Shown here: piece after piece, positions 25,530-34,965 of the stretch | Position numbering within the stretch: position 1 is the first letter of the stretch | Layout of the letters: the number at the start of each line of letters is the position of its first letter | Translations under genes and position numbers: made by a program | Source: Bacillus sp. CECT 9360 | GTDB lineage: Bacteria; Bacillota; Bacilli; Bacillales; DSM-1321 | Reading direction: 5' to 3' | DNA: 64,000 bases | Assembly (NCBI RefSeq): GCF_918741275.1 | Contig: NZ_CAKKNA010000004.1 | Location: 62,001 to 126,000 of the forward strand | The notes under the pieces: generated by a model | Databases searched by the model: none | Seen by the model: only the letters and a program-made list of their open reading frames with translations | Told to the model about the DNA's origin: nothing

Positions 25530-27074
25530 TTATTCGCTTACTGATTCTTTAATACCTGTATTGGCTTTTACGAGAATTTCATCAAATTTCTTCGCATCCG
25601 CTTTTTTACTGGAAACCAAGGTGCCGACAACGGCAGCCAGGAATCCAAGCGGAATCGAGATGATTCCAGGGTTTGTAAGCGAGATGAGCGGATCTCCTAC
25701 TAAAATGGCTACGCCTTTTTCCGGAGCCCAAACGTTAGGGCTAATGGCTACAAGGAATAGGGCACTGAACAAACCTACGAGCATTCCAGATACTGCGCCT
25801 GTCGTATTAAATCGCTTCCAGAAAATGGTCAGCATGATAATCGGCAGGTTGGCACTGGCAGCTACCGCAAAGGCAAGTGCTACAAGGAATGCAACGTTCA
25901 TCGTTTGGGCGAATAAGGCAAGGATAATCGAGATTACCGCGACGCCAATCGACGCCCAACGAGCTGCGACCATCTGTTCTTTTTCAGTGGCCTGTCCCTT
26001 ACGTAAAATATGGCTATAAAAATCATGTGCAAAGGCTGAGGCCGCAGAAAGTACGAGACCTGCAACAACCGCAAGTATCGTCGCAAAAGCGACTGCAGAG
26101 ACGAAGGCAAACAGGAAGTCACCGCCGAGTGCCTGGGCGAGCAATGGTGCGGCCATATTGCCGGCAGCGTTTGCTTCTACAATTTTGTCATACCCTACAA
26201 AAGCGGCTGCCCCGAATCCTAGGAAGATTGTCATGACATAGAATACAGCGAGAATCCAAGTTGCATAGGCAACCGACTTGCGAGCCGTGATTGCGTCCTT
26301 AACCGTAAAGAAACGAATGAGGATATGCGGAAGGCCGGCTGTTCCTAAGACAAGTGCCAGGTTGAGCGATATGGTATCAATTGGATTCTTAAACTTATTG
26401 CCAGGATTCAGAAAATCTTCTCCTAAAGGTGTAGCTGTTTTCATTGCATCAAACATTGTGATGACACTGAAATCAAATTTGGCGAACACCATGATTGATA
26501 TCACAAATGTTCCGCCCATAAGCAGTAAAGCTTTGACAATCTGGACCCAGCTTGTAGCCATCATGCCACCAAATACTACATATAACGTCATCAGAACTCC
26601 GACGATTAAAACGGAATATACATAGTCAATTCCTAATAATAATTTTATGAGTGCACCTGCACCAACTAATTGAGCAATCATATAAAAAGTTGAAATCGTA
26701 ATTGTATTTAAGGCTGCGACCCCTCGGACTTTTTTTTCGTCAAAACGTGCCGCGATCATATCAGCCAGTGTATATTTCCCTAAGTTCCTTAATGGCTCGG
26801 CTACGATAAACAAAACGACAAGATACGCTACCAAAAACCCGATACTATAGAAGAAACCGTCGAATCCTGAAAGCGCTACCATCCCAGCGATTCCTAAAAA
26901 CGAGGCAGCCGACATATAATCCCCCGCGATGGCAAGTCCATTTTGCCAACCGGTCAGGCTTCCATCCGCCGTATAGAAGTCACTCGTGGTTTTTGTCCGT
27001 TTTGAAGCCACATAAGTAATGATCAGTGTTATCGCTACAATTGCGATAAATAAAGCAAAAGCTAACATATTCAT
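25530..27074 (-). CDS. Sodium:solute symporter, acetate/ActP-like
   Basis: 514 residues with about 13 membrane segments. Signature stretches are SDFYTADGSLTGWQNGLAIA with GDYMSAASFLGIAG (sodium-site helix), YTLADMIAARFDEKKVRG and YVVFGGMMATSWVQIVKALL. These match the SSS-family cation/acetate symporter branch (ActP/YwcA), which takes up short monocarboxylates. The DUF485 protein gene 14 bases upstream in the same operon is the normal partner of this branch, supporting the assignment. Confidence 0.9.
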   Translation of the reverse strand: MNMLAFALFIAIVAITLIITYVASKRTKTTSDFYTADGSLTGWQNGLAIAGDYMSAASFLGIAGMVALSGFDGFFYSIGFLVAYLVVLFIVAEPLRNLGKYTLADMIAARFDEKKVRGVAALNTITISTFYMIAQLVGAGALIKLLLGIDYVYSVLIVGVLMTLYVVFGGMMATSWVQIVKALLLMGGTFVISIMVFAKFDFSVITMFDAMKTATPLGEDFLNPGNKFKNPIDTISLNLALVLGTAGLPHILIRFFTVKDAITARKSVAYATWILAVFYVMTIFLGFGAAAFVGYDKIVEANAAGNMAAPLLAQALGGDFLFAFVSAVAFATILAVVAGLVLSAASAFAHDFYSHILRKGQATEKEQMVAARWASIGVAVISIILALFAQTMNVAFLVALAFAVAASANLPIIMLTIFWKRFNTTGAVSGMLVGLFSALFLVAISPNVWAPEKGVAILVGDPLISLTNPGIISIPLGFLAAVVGTLVSSKKADAKKFDEILVKANTGIKESVSE

Positions 27075-27088
27075 CTGGATTTGCCCCC

Positions 27089-27427
27089 TTAACCTCTGGT
27101 TTCTTTGCTTACTTTTTCAACAATTTCATCAAATTCTCTAGCTTTTCGAGTATAAATCATACATAGAGTAACAGTCATGATAAATTGGGCAAATGCAAAA
27201 ACCCAGGCCCAGCTTATCGATGCAAATGCCGGTTGATTAAGAACCGTCGAGTAAGCGGTCAAGATGGGGAGAGTAAAATAAAACACCATGAAAAAGATGG
27301 ACATAGGAATAATGAATTTCTTTTTCTTATGCATAAGCTCTTTGAAGGATGATGAATGGACAACTTTCGTGTAATCAATAGATGAATTTTTTTGCATCTT
27401 TTTTACTCCTGATTCGTTCATCGCCAA
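27089..27427 (-). CDS. DUF485 membrane protein, partner of the symporter
   Basis: 112 residues from TTG 27427, which sits 7 bases after AAGGGGG. Two membrane segments (FIIPMSIFFMVFYFTLPILTAY after a basic KKKK stretch, and WVFAFAQFIMTVTLCMIYTR) and the helix REFDEIVEKVSKE form the DUF485 pattern. These proteins are almost always encoded upstream of ActP-like symporters and may modulate them. Gap 27428-27704 holds only promoter-like AT-rich sequence. Confidence 0.87.
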   Translation of the reverse strand: MAMNESGVKKMQKNSSIDYTKVVHSSSFKELMHKKKKFIIPMSIFFMVFYFTLPILTAYSTVLNQPAFASISWAWVFAFAQFIMTVTLCMIYTRKAREFDEIVEKVSKETRG

Positions 27428-27704
27428 TATAATTCCCCCTTTGTTTTGTATGGACTGTCCCTCCCCTTTAAAAGGCTAAAGTCCAATACATAATAGTATT
27501 ATAATGTTTCCCAAATAGATTGTAAAATCAGAAAATAAAACATATTGCGACAATTCGTGTCGTAATGTTTAACTACTTATTCTTTTGGGTAAAAAGTGGT
27601 TGTCTTTCGCTCATAGAAAGAAAGAGAGGGATTTACTCTTCAGCTATACAAATGTATAATTTTAGAAGATACATAATATTATGAATGATAGAGGGGGTTT
27701 ATCT

Positions 27705-28478
27705 ATGAAGAAAATAGGTTTTTTCAGTCTTTTTTTTGTTATGATTCTATTATTAGCGGCATGTGGAACTTCTGAAGAAGGCTCGGGTTCAGGCACGAAA
27801 GAAGAAAAAGTTTATAAGGTAGGAATCGATACGACCTACCCGCCGTTTGAGTTCGAGGAGAGCGGAGAGTATAAAGGAATCGATATTGATTTAATTAACG
27901 AAATTGCGAAAAACGAAGGATTTAAAATAGAACTAAATCCAATGGACTTCGGGGGCATTATTCAAGCGATGCAGGCAGGAGAGCTGGATGTTGCTATAGC
28001 GGGAATGAGCATTACCAACGATCGTAAAAAGGTGGTGGATTTTTCGGATCCATACTTTGATGCGGGACTTACCCTTGTAGTCAAAAAAGGAACGACGGAT
28101 ATTAAAACACTGGACGACCTTAAGGGTAAAACTGTAGCGGTTAAGAAAGGTACAACCGGGGCTGCATTTGCCACAGAAAAAGCGAAGGAAAAAGGCTATA
28201 AAGTTGTCCAATTTAATGACAGCCCGGCAATGTTCCAGGAAGTTTCCAACGGCAATGCAGATGTTCTGCTTGAGGATTATCCGGTAATCGCTTATGCGAT
28301 TGCCCAGAAAGATCTTGGTCTTGAGATTGTCGGTGACCGTTTGAATGGTGACAAATACGGGATCGCAGTCTTGAAGGGTGAAAACGAAGAGCTTCTGGAC
28401 AAAATCAACAATGGATTAAAAGAGTTAAGAGACAGCGGAAGATATGATGAAATACTGAATAAGTATTTAGGTGAATAA
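27705..28478 (+). CDS. Polar amino-acid ABC importer, substrate-binding lipoprotein (glutamine-type)
   Basis: 257 residues from ATG 27705, 7 bases after AGAGGGGG. A lipoprotein signal ends in LLAAC. The family 3 solute-binding fold is shown by VGIDTTYPPFEFEESGEYKG, PMDFGGIIQAMQAGELDVAI and ITNDRKKVVDFSDPY. The PMDFxGII segment is shared with E. coli GlnH, favouring glutamine or a related polar amino acid. It is tethered outside the membrane and followed by permease and ATPase genes, with an internal terminator that would make the binding protein more abundant than the membrane parts. Confidence 0.92.
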   Translation: MKKIGFFSLFFVMILLLAACGTSEEGSGSGTKEEKVYKVGIDTTYPPFEFEESGEYKGIDIDLINEIAKNEGFKIELNPMDFGGIIQAMQAGELDVAIAGMSITNDRKKVVDFSDPYFDAGLTLVVKKGTTDIKTLDDLKGKTVAVKKGTTGAAFATEKAKEKGYKVVQFNDSPAMFQEVSNGNADVLLEDYPVIAYAIAQKDLGLEIVGDRLNGDKYGIAVLKGENEELLDKINNGLKELRDSGRYDEILNKYLGE

Positions 28479-28489
28479 TAGATTTCACA

Positions 28490-28522
28490 GGAGGGCGCGC
28501 TCATAGCGCGCCCTCTTTTTTG
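28490..28522 (+). terminator. Intra-operon terminator
   Basis: GAGGGCGCGC-TCAT-AGCGCGCCCTC then TTTTTT, between the binding-protein and permease genes; partial read-through is expected. Confidence 0.85.
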
Positions 28523-28541
28523 AAGGGAGAGAGAATTACTG

Positions 28542-29186
28542 ATGGATGTTATCAGTGCGGCCTTGCCTTATTTACTGGAAGGTCTTCAAGTGACATTGTA
28601 TATTTTTATCATTGCCATCATTATCGGTTTTTTAATTGGTTTAGTGATTGCATTAATGAGGCTGACCCATATAAAACCATTAAATTGGATTGCGGTAGCT
28701 TTTATTGATGCGATTCGCGGGACACCATTTTTGGTCCAATTGTTTTTTATTTATTTTGGCCTTAATTCCTTGCCGTTTATTTCTTTCAACAATACAACGG
28801 CGGGGATCATAACGGTTGCAATAAATGCAGGCGCATACTTTGCGGAAATCATCCGGGCCGGAATCCAGTCCATTGATAAAGGGCAAACAGAAGCAGCCAG
28901 ATCACTGGGCTTAACCGGTATACAGAATATGAGGCATATCGTCTTGCCACAGGCGTTCAGGAGGATGCTGCCGACAATTACAAACCAATCAATCATCAGT
29001 TTAAAAGATACTTCGCTGCTGTCTGTTATTGGGATCGCGGATTTAACTCAGCAGGGAGAAATCCAATCGGCGGCAACGTTCGAAGCCTTTAACATTTGGC
29101 TTACGGTCGGCATTATTTATTTCATCATTATTTATTTACTCACCCTGTTTGCTAATTTCCTGGAAAGGAGATTTGAGCTGCGATGA
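28542..29186 (+). CDS. Polar amino-acid ABC importer permease
   Basis: 214 residues, five membrane segments. The His/Glu/Gln/polar permease signature is [16 protein letters not shown], and the EAA loop is [16 protein letters not shown]...[10 protein letters not shown]. The stop codon overlaps the ATPase start (ATGA), indicating translational coupling. It works with the preceding binding protein and the GlnQ-like ATPase. Confidence 0.93.
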   Translation: MDVISAALPYLLEGLQVTLYIFIIAIIIGFLIGLVIALMRLTHIKPLNWIAVAFIDAIRGTPFLVQLFFIYFGLNSLPFISFNNTTAGIITVAINAGAYFAEIIRAGIQSIDKGQTEAARSLGLTGIQNMRHIVLPQAFRRMLPTITNQSIISLKDTSLLSVIGIADLTQQGEIQSAATFEAFNIWLTVGIIYFIIIYLLTLFANFLERRFELR

Positions 29187-29911
29187 ATATGATTACTGTG
29201 AAAAACTTAAAAAAGTCGTTTGGTAACCAAGAAGTGCTTAAGAGCATTGATGCTGAAATAAAAGAGAGAGAAGTCGTATGTGTCATCGGACCTTCTGGTT
29301 CAGGCAAAAGCACCTTTTTACGCTGCTTAAACCAGCTGGAGGAGATTACAGAAGGGCATGTTATTATTGATGGTCAGGATATTACCGACCCGAAAACCAA
29401 CATAAATGAAGTTCGTCAAGAGGTTGGCATGGTGTTTCAGCAGTTCAATCTATTTCCGCATAAAACCGTGATGGAAAACATCACTTTGGCTCCGATGAAG
29501 GTTCGTTCCTCCTCGAAGGAGGAAGCAATTACTAAGGCGCTCGAGCTGTTGGACAAGGTGGGATTGAGAGAAAAGGCGGAGAGTTATCCTGCTGAGCTTT
29601 CAGGCGGTCAGAAGCAACGGGTTGCCATTGCGAGGGCGCTGGCCATGAATCCTAAAATTATGCTATTTGATGAACCAACATCCGCTCTTGATCCGGAAAT
29701 GGTCGGAGATGTGCTCGAAGTTATGAAGCAGTTGGCCAAGGAAGGGATGACAATGGTCGTCGTCACGCATGAAATGGGATTTGCCAGAGAAGTAGGGGAC
29801 AGGGTTCTCTTTATAGACGGGGGCTACATTGTGGAAGAAAATGAGCCCAACGCGTTATTTAGCAACCCGCAAGAAGAACGGACAAAATCTTTCTTGAGTA
29901 AAGTATTGTGA
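29183..29911 (+). CDS. Polar amino-acid ABC importer ATPase (GlnQ-like)
   Basis: 242 residues. Walker [20 protein letters not shown]-loop [16 protein letters not shown], signature [15 protein letters not shown], Walker [16 protein letters not shown] and switch [13 protein letters not shown] are all standard for the PAAT family. GAAAGGAGATTT lies upstream, and a second in-frame ATG is two codons later. Last gene of the operon. Confidence 0.94.
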   Translation: MNMITVKNLKKSFGNQEVLKSIDAEIKEREVVCVIGPSGSGKSTFLRCLNQLEEITEGHVIIDGQDITDPKTNINEVRQEVGMVFQQFNLFPHKTVMENITLAPMKVRSSSKEEAITKALELLDKVGLREKAESYPAELSGGQKQRVAIARALAMNPKIMLFDEPTSALDPEMVGDVLEVMKQLAKEGMTMVVVTHEMGFAREVGDRVLFIDGGYIVEENEPNALFSNPQEERTKSFLSKVL

Positions 29912-29916
29912 GAAAT

Positions 29917-29953
29917 GAAAGGGCGACTGCTAATAATAAGGTCGCCCTTTTAT
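29917..29953 (+). terminator. Terminator after the glutamine-type importer
   Basis: AAAGGGCGAC and GTCGCCCTTTT around a 13-base loop, T-tailed. Confidence 0.85.
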
Positions 29954-29970
29954 CATGTTTATTTTACGAT

Positions 29971-30022
29971 AAAATATTTTTTTACTTAAATGGTTGATTT
30001 AAGAAATATTTTTTCATATAAT
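29971..30022 (+). promoter_or_regulatory. gntP promoter with two RpiR-type operator copies
   Basis: -35 TTGATT (29994-29999), a 17-base spacer and -10 TATAAT (30017-30022). GAAATATTTTTTCA (30003-30016) fills the spacer. A weaker copy, AAAATATTTTTTTA, lies at 29971-29984, exactly 32 bases upstream. The same motif, reversed, occurs twice before gndA with the same spacing. Confidence 0.7.
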
Positions 30023-30028
30023 CAAGAA

Positions 30029-30042
30029 TGAAAGTGCTTTCA
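30029..30042 (+). promoter_or_regulatory. cre site downstream of the gntP promoter
   Basis: TGAAAGTGCTTTCA is a near-perfect palindrome differing from the ideal cre at one central base. Its place just after the -10 predicts CcpA roadblock repression of gluconate uptake. Confidence 0.65.
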
Positions 30043-30088
30043 GCAGATTATAAAAAAATGAAAAATCTTTAAGGGGGATTAAAGTATT

Positions 30089-31438
30089 ATGTTATTATTT
30101 ATTGTTTTAGCAGCGATTGTTGTCCTTCTGCTTCTTATAACGGTGGCCAAGCTAAATCCTTTTGTCGCGTTGATCATCACGGCAATCGGAGTCGGTTTAG
30201 CAACGGGAATGCCGCTTGTTTCCTCAAACCCTGAGGTTCCGAGTATCATTGATTCGATAAAAGCGGGTATGGGGAATACACTTGGATTCTTAGCAATTGT
30301 ATTGGCGTTAGGAACCATGCTTGGAAAAATGATGGCTGAATCGGGCGGTGCTGAGCGTATCGCGCAAACTCTTATTAAAAGGTTTGGTGAAAAGAACGTT
30401 CACTGGGCCATGATGGGGGTAGGATTCATCGTCGGGATTCCGGTTTTTTTCCAGGTTGGATTCGTTCTATTAATTCCATTAGTATTTACAATTGCACGTC
30501 AGACGAAAATGTCTCTTGTGTCGATCGGTGTTCCGTTAGTGGCGGGTTTATCTGTAGTCCACGGTCTTGTGCCGCCGCACCCAGCCGCCATGGCTGCTGT
30601 AGGCATTTTCCAGGCTGATGTTGGGCTCACCATTCTTTATTCTTTGATTGTCGGTATTCCGACTGCAATCCTTGCCGGTCCGGTATACGGGAAATGGATC
30701 GGAAAAAGAATCTATAAAGAAGTTCCAAAGGAAATCGGCGACCAACTGGCCGAGCAAAATCCAACAAAGGAACTTCCTGGGTTTTTTAATACTCTTTTCA
30801 CAATCTTAGTTCCTGTTCTATTAATGCTTGCTTCTTCTATTGCACAATTAGTATTTGAGAAAGAAAGCTTTGCGTATGAATTTTTCTTTTTTATTGGGGA
30901 TCCGATTGTAGCTCTTTTGATTGCAACTGTTTATTCATTCTTTAGCCTTGGTTTCTTCCGTGGCCTTTCTCGTGAAACCATCTTGAAATTCACGAATGAT
31001 TGTCTTGCGCCGACGGCAACGATTCTTTTGGTTATCGGTGCAGGCGGAGCGTTTAATAGAGTGTTGCTTGATTCAGGGATTGGAGATTATATCGCTGAGC
31101 TTGCTCAAGATTCAAATGTCTCACCTATTCTTTTAGGATGGGGAATTGCGGCGATGATCCGGGTTGCTACAGGTTCTGCTACCGTTTCTATGATGACGGC
31201 AGCTGGTATCGTGGCTCCTATTGTAGCGGTGATACCTGGTGTAAATATAGAACTCCTCGTTTTGGCAACTGGTGCAGGTTCATTGATCCTTTCCCATGTT
31301 AACGATTCAGGATTCTGGCTCATTAAAGAATATTTCGGCATGAACGTAAAGGAAACATTAATGACCTGGACAGCGCTGGAGACCATCATCTCTGTTGCGG
31401 CCCTTGTCTTTATCTTAATCCTCAATACATTTGTTTAA
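30089..31438 (+). CDS. gntP: Gluconate:H+ symporter, GntP family
   Basis: 449 residues, AAGGGGGA upstream, with about 12-14 membrane segments. Typical GntP signatures are GLVPPHPAAMAAVG, the early glycine-rich GMGNTLGFLAIVLALGTMLGKMMAESGGAERIA, and the C-terminal ATGAGSLILSHVNDSGFWLIKEYF (shown here in part for orientation). The family imports gluconate and related aldonates. It faces the RpiR regulator convergently. gndA and gntK follow, completing a gluconate route into the pentose phosphate pathway. Confidence 0.92.
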   Translation: MLLFIVLAAIVVLLLLITVAKLNPFVALIITAIGVGLATGMPLVSSNPEVPSIIDSIKAGMGNTLGFLAIVLALGTMLGKMMAESGGAERIAQTLIKRFGEKNVHWAMMGVGFIVGIPVFFQVGFVLLIPLVFTIARQTKMSLVSIGVPLVAGLSVVHGLVPPHPAAMAAVGIFQADVGLTILYSLIVGIPTAILAGPVYGKWIGKRIYKEVPKEIGDQLAEQNPTKELPGFFNTLFTILVPVLLMLASSIAQLVFEKESFAYEFFFFIGDPIVALLIATVYSFFSLGFFRGLSRETILKFTNDCLAPTATILLVIGAGGAFNRVLLDSGIGDYIAELAQDSNVSPILLGWGIAAMIRVATGSATVSMMTAAGIVAPIVAVIPGVNIELLVLATGAGSLILSHVNDSGFWLIKEYFGMNVKETLMTWTALETIISVAALVFILILNTFV

Positions 31439-31439
31439 A

Positions 31440-31476
31440 AAAAGGGTGGACTTTACGATAAAGTCCGCCTTGAATG
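31440..31476. terminator. Terminator between gntP and the convergent regulator
   Basis: AAGGGTGGACTT and AAGTCCGCCTT pair (one mismatch and a G-T) around a short loop. Confidence 0.7.
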
Positions 31477-31485
31477 TATCTATAT

Positions 31486-32331
31486 TCACATCTTTGTTTC
31501 GGCAATGACATCTCTTATTTTTTGGAGAGATTGTTTGGCTTTGTTCTTATTTTTCATCATGACATTTACGTAGAGTGCATCAATCAAACTTAGTTGGCTG
31601 ATTCTTGATGCTAAAGCTTCAGAACGGTATTCTGTCTCCTCAGCACTCGTGATTAATGGAACATTAACCCTTTGGCTGAGAGGTGATTTTGGGAAGCTGG
31701 TGATGCCGATTGTTTTGACACCGTTTTCATTTGCTGTATTTAAAATTTGGATCGTATCTTTATTCGTTCCAGAATGCGAAATGACAACCGCTACGTCGTC
31801 TGATGTTAGCTGTGAAGCGGACATTAGCTGAAAATGGGTATCGATAAAAGCAAAAGCCTGGATGCCGGTTCGAAGGAATTTATGGTAGGCGTCCATCGCG
31901 ATGACAGAGGATCCACCGGTTCCGTAAAATTCAACCCGTCTCGCGTTTAATAGCAGCGAGACCGCTTTTTTTAGCGAGTCGGATTCAAGAATTTGCAGAG
32001 TGTTTTCCAGCGATCGATTATTCGATTTGAAAATCTTTTCTGCTACCGTCTTTTCATTATCCTGTTCCGTTATTTCTTCGTGAATCTGCTGGATCGGCGT
32101 CATGATTTCAGAGGCAAGCGCTATTTTCATCGCCTGGTAACCTTTAAAGCCGATGCGTTTGCAAAAGCGAAAAACAGTAGCATCGGCAACATTCAAATCT
32201 TCAGCCACTTCATTGATAGTACAATGTATAATCTGCTCTGGATTTTCCAATATATAATTAGCAATCTTTTTTTCTTTTTCACTAAAACGCGGATAATAAG
32301 ACCTAATTTTTCCTAAGCAATTTTGTGTCAT
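31486..32331 (-). CDS. RpiR/MurR-family transcriptional regulator of the gluconate genes
   Basis: 281 residues. The N-terminal HTH_6 domain (1-77) reads ISEVAEDLNVADATVFRFCK-like (NEVAEDLNVADATVFRFCKR). Residues about 120-260 are a SIS sugar-phosphate-binding domain with VEFYGTGGSSVIAMDAYHKF and VVISHSGTNKDTI. Family members sense phosphosugars. The gene is divergent from gndA, and two copies of the operator motif lie in the 145-bp gap, so autoregulation and control of gntP by 6-phosphogluconate or a related phosphosugar is inferred. This replaces the GntR-type repressor of B. subtilis gntRKPZ. Confidence 0.9.
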   Translation of the reverse strand: MTQNCLGKIRSYYPRFSEKEKKIANYILENPEQIIHCTINEVAEDLNVADATVFRFCKRIGFKGYQAMKIALASEIMTPIQQIHEEITEQDNEKTVAEKIFKSNNRSLENTLQILESDSLKKAVSLLLNARRVEFYGTGGSSVIAMDAYHKFLRTGIQAFAFIDTHFQLMSASQLTSDDVAVVISHSGTNKDTIQILNTANENGVKTIGITSFPKSPLSQRVNVPLITSAEETEYRSEALASRISQLSLIDALYVNVMMKNKNKAKQSLQKIRDVIAETKM

Positions 32332-32384
32332 AAAGAGAAATTTCCTTCCCTGATTTTAAAAAAATTATAGCATAAAAGATCGTG

Positions 32385-32437
32385 TGAAAAAATATTTCTT
32401 TATTAAGGTTCACATATTAAAAAATATTTCTTATAAT
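32385..32437 (+). promoter_or_regulatory. gndA promoter with two RpiR-type operator copies
   Basis: TGAAAAAATATTTCTT (32385-32400) and TTAAAAAATATTTCTT (32417-32432) are 32 bases apart and 15 of 16 identical. The second fills the spacer between -35 TTCACA (32409-32414) and -10 TATAAT (32432-32437). The first copy is the exact reverse complement of 30001-30016 before gntP. Confidence 0.75.
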
Positions 32438-32476
32438 GGAAGCATGATTGAAAATTTTTTTGAAAAGGTGAGTGTC

Positions 32477-33370
32477 ATGGAAATAGGAATTATAGGACTT
32501 GGGAAAATGGGATATAATCTTGCCTTGAATGTTATGAATAAGCATGAGGTGGTAGCTTATGATGTAGATGCTGCCAATATAGAAAAGCTCGCAACCGCTG
32601 GTGGCAAAGGGGTTTCTTCGCTTGCCGGTTTGGCCGAAAACCTGAAGGCCCCTCGCGTCATTTGGATGATGGTTCCTGCCGGAGACATTACCGAAAATGT
32701 ATTAATTGAGTTAAAAGGCATCTTAAATCCAGGAGATATTGTCATAGATGGAGGCAACTCCAATTATAAGGATTCAATCAGACGTGGATCTGATCTAAAA
32801 GATCTTGGCATCCATTTCCTTGATGTTGGGACGAGCGGGGGAATGGAAGGAGCAAGAAACGGAGTCTGCACGATGATTGGCGGAGACAAAGCTGCCTTCG
32901 ACTCTGTCGAGGAGTTGTTCCGTGACATTTCTGTGGAAAACGGGTATCTATACGCAGGAGAAATCGGCAGTGGTCATTTCTTGAAAATGGTGCATAACGG
33001 CATTGAATATGGCATGATGCAATCCATTGCCGAAGGATTTGAAGTGTTGGAAAAAAGTCCGTATGATTTCGATTACGAGAAGGTTGCACGGGTATGGAAT
33101 AATGGGTCAGTCATCCGCTCTTGGCTGATGGAGTTAATTGAACATGCTTTTTCAAAGGACGCTCGTCTTGATGACATCAAAGGTGTGATGCAATCATCCG
33201 GTGAAGGAAAGTGGACGGTCGAAACAGCGCTTGACCTGCAGGCTGCTACTCCGATTATCGCGATGTCATTGATGATGCGTTACCGCTCATTAGATGAAGA
33301 TACATTCTCAGGAAAAGTCGTTGCAGCCTTAAGAAATGAATTCGGCGGCCATAGTGTGGTAAAAAAATAA
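32477..33370 (+). CDS. gndA: 6-phosphogluconate dehydrogenase, decarboxylating (short GndA/YqeC type)
   Basis: 297 residues from ATG 32477 (GGTGAG upstream); the longer frame begins inside the operator. The Rossmann motif GIIGLGKMGYNLALN, the substrate motif DVGTSGGMEGARNGVCTMIG and the catalytic Lys in HFLKMVHNGIEYGMMQSIAEG are intact. About 300 residues is the usual size of the short homodimer-core class, which lacks the long C-terminal helical domain of E. coli Gnd and generally prefers NAD+. It oxidises 6-phosphogluconate to ribulose 5-phosphate. gntK starts 47 bases downstream in the same operon. Confidence 0.92.
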   Translation: MEIGIIGLGKMGYNLALNVMNKHEVVAYDVDAANIEKLATAGGKGVSSLAGLAENLKAPRVIWMMVPAGDITENVLIELKGILNPGDIVIDGGNSNYKDSIRRGSDLKDLGIHFLDVGTSGGMEGARNGVCTMIGGDKAAFDSVEELFRDISVENGYLYAGEIGSGHFLKMVHNGIEYGMMQSIAEGFEVLEKSPYDFDYEKVARVWNNGSVIRSWLMELIEHAFSKDARLDDIKGVMQSSGEGKWTVETALDLQAATPIIAMSLMMRYRSLDEDTFSGKVVAALRNEFGGHSVVKK

Positions 33371-33417
33371 TATACGGTTTGTTATAGTTGGGGACTTTGC
33401 AAGGAGGCGGAAAGATT

Positions 33418-34965
33418 TTGAACACTAAATATGTAATCGGAGTAGACATTGGGACAACCAGTACAAAGGCTGTGTTGTTTTCGAAGGATGGCATGATTAT
33501 TTCCAGCCATGGCATCGAATATCCATTATACTCTCCTACCCCTGAAACGGCGGAACAAGATCCGGACGAGATTTTTCAAGCTGTTGTTCTTTCCATTAAG
33601 AAAGCAGTTGAAAAGGCAAATGTCGACCCTGAAACGATACTTGGTGTTTCTTTCAGCTCAGCGATGCATAGTGTTATTGCAGTTGACCAAGATGGTAAAC
33701 CTTTAACGCGCTGTATTACATGGGCTGATAACCGAAGCTCGGAGTGGTCGGAAAAAATCCTCAATGAAATGGATGGTCATAATATTTACTTGAGAACGGG
33801 GACACCAATTCATCCAATGTCTCCATTGTCTAAATTGGTATGGCTTCGGAATGAGCAGCCCGACTTATTTGCAAAGACTTATAAGTTTATTTCCATCAAG
33901 GAATATGCTTTTTATAAGCTCTTCGGCAAATATGTAGTCGACCATTCGATCGCCTCAGCTACGGGCCTGTTCAACCTTACATCATTGGCTTGGGACGAAG
34001 GGGCATTGAAAGTAGCCGGTGTAACAGCAGAAAAATTATCTGAGCTGGTTCCGACTACTTACAGCCTGAAGGGCATGGATGAAACCTATGCAAACGAAAT
34101 GGGTCTGCCAGTATCCATCCCGTTTGTTGTCGGAGCAAGTGATGGAGTTCTCTCGAATCTGGGAGTGGGCGCGATTGAACCGGGAGTCTTGGCGGTGACG
34201 ATTGGGACGAGCGGGGCGATCCGGACCGTTTCTGATCGCCCCGTAACAGATCCGAAAGGCCGCATATTCTGCTATGCCTTGACTGAGAATCATTGGGTGA
34301 TCGGTGGGCCTGTTAATAATGGCGGAATGATTTTCAGATGGGTTCGCGACCAGCTCGGAGCCTCCGAAATAGAAGCTGCCAAGCGGCTCGGAATTGACTC
34401 ATACGAAGTTTTGACAGCGATTGCTGCCAAAGTGAAGCCGGGTGCTGACGGATTATTGTTCCATCCTTATTTCGCGGGAGAAAGAGCACCGCTATGGAAT
34501 GCGAACGCAAGAGGTTCTTTCTTTGGCTTAGGTTTGCACCATAAAAAAGAGCATTTAATCCGCGCGGTTTTGGAAGGGGTCATTTTTAACCTTTACACTG
34601 TTCTTCTCGCGCTTCAGGAATTAATTGGGGAGCCGGTGAAAATCCAGGCAACCGGTGGCTTTGCAAGATCAGAGCTATGGCGTCAGATGATGGCCGATAT
34701 CTTCAATCAGGAATTATCTGTACCGGAAAGCTTTGAAAGCTCCTGCCTTGGCGCTGCGATCCTTGGAATGTACGGACTTGGCGAAATTGATTCGTTGAAT
34801 GTTGTCTCCGAAATGGTCGGCGCAACTCATCATCACAAGCCGATTCCAGAAAATGTAGCGGTATATGAGGAACTGACACCGATTTTTATCCGCCTGCCAA
34901 GACTATTGGATCAGGAGTATAAAAATATCGCTGACTTCCAAAAGAAGATGATAAAAGAAGAATAA
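33418..34965 (+). CDS. gntK: Gluconokinase (FGGY family)
   Basis: 515 residues from TTG 33418, 10 bases after GGAGG; the ATG at 33388 overlaps that site. N-terminal FGGY signature VIGVDIGTTSTKAVLF, substrate-side SSAMHSVIAVD and ITWADNRSS, ATP-side VTIGTSGAIR, GGFARSELWRQMMADIF and the C-terminal SSCLGAAILGMYGLG are as in GntK. It phosphorylates gluconate to 6-phosphogluconate, the substrate of the preceding gene product. Confidence 0.93.
   Translation: MNTKYVIGVDIGTTSTKAVLFSKDGMIISSHGIEYPLYSPTPETAEQDPDEIFQAVVLSIKKAVEKANVDPETILGVSFSSAMHSVIAVDQDGKPLTRCITWADNRSSEWSEKILNEMDGHNIYLRTGTPIHPMSPLSKLVWLRNEQPDLFAKTYKFISIKEYAFYKLFGKYVVDHSIASATGLFNLTSLAWDEGALKVAGVTAEKLSELVPTTYSLKGMDETYANEMGLPVSIPFVVGASDGVLSNLGVGAIEPGVLAVTIGTSGAIRTVSDRPVTDPKGRIFCYALTENHWVIGGPVNNGGMIFRWVRDQLGASEIEAAKRLGIDSYEVLTAIAAKVKPGADGLLFHPYFAGERAPLWNANARGSFFGLGLHHKKEHLIRAVLEGVIFNLYTVLLALQELIGEPVKIQATGGFARSELWRQMMADIFNQELSVPESFESSCLGAAILGMYGLGEIDSLNVVSEMVGATHHHKPIPENVAVYEELTPIFIRLPRLLDQEYKNIADFQKKMIKEE

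Noticed and set aside
25507..26019. 170-codon frame opposite the acetate-type symporter
   Set aside because: Antisense shadow; the minus-strand gene has clear SSS-family motifs.
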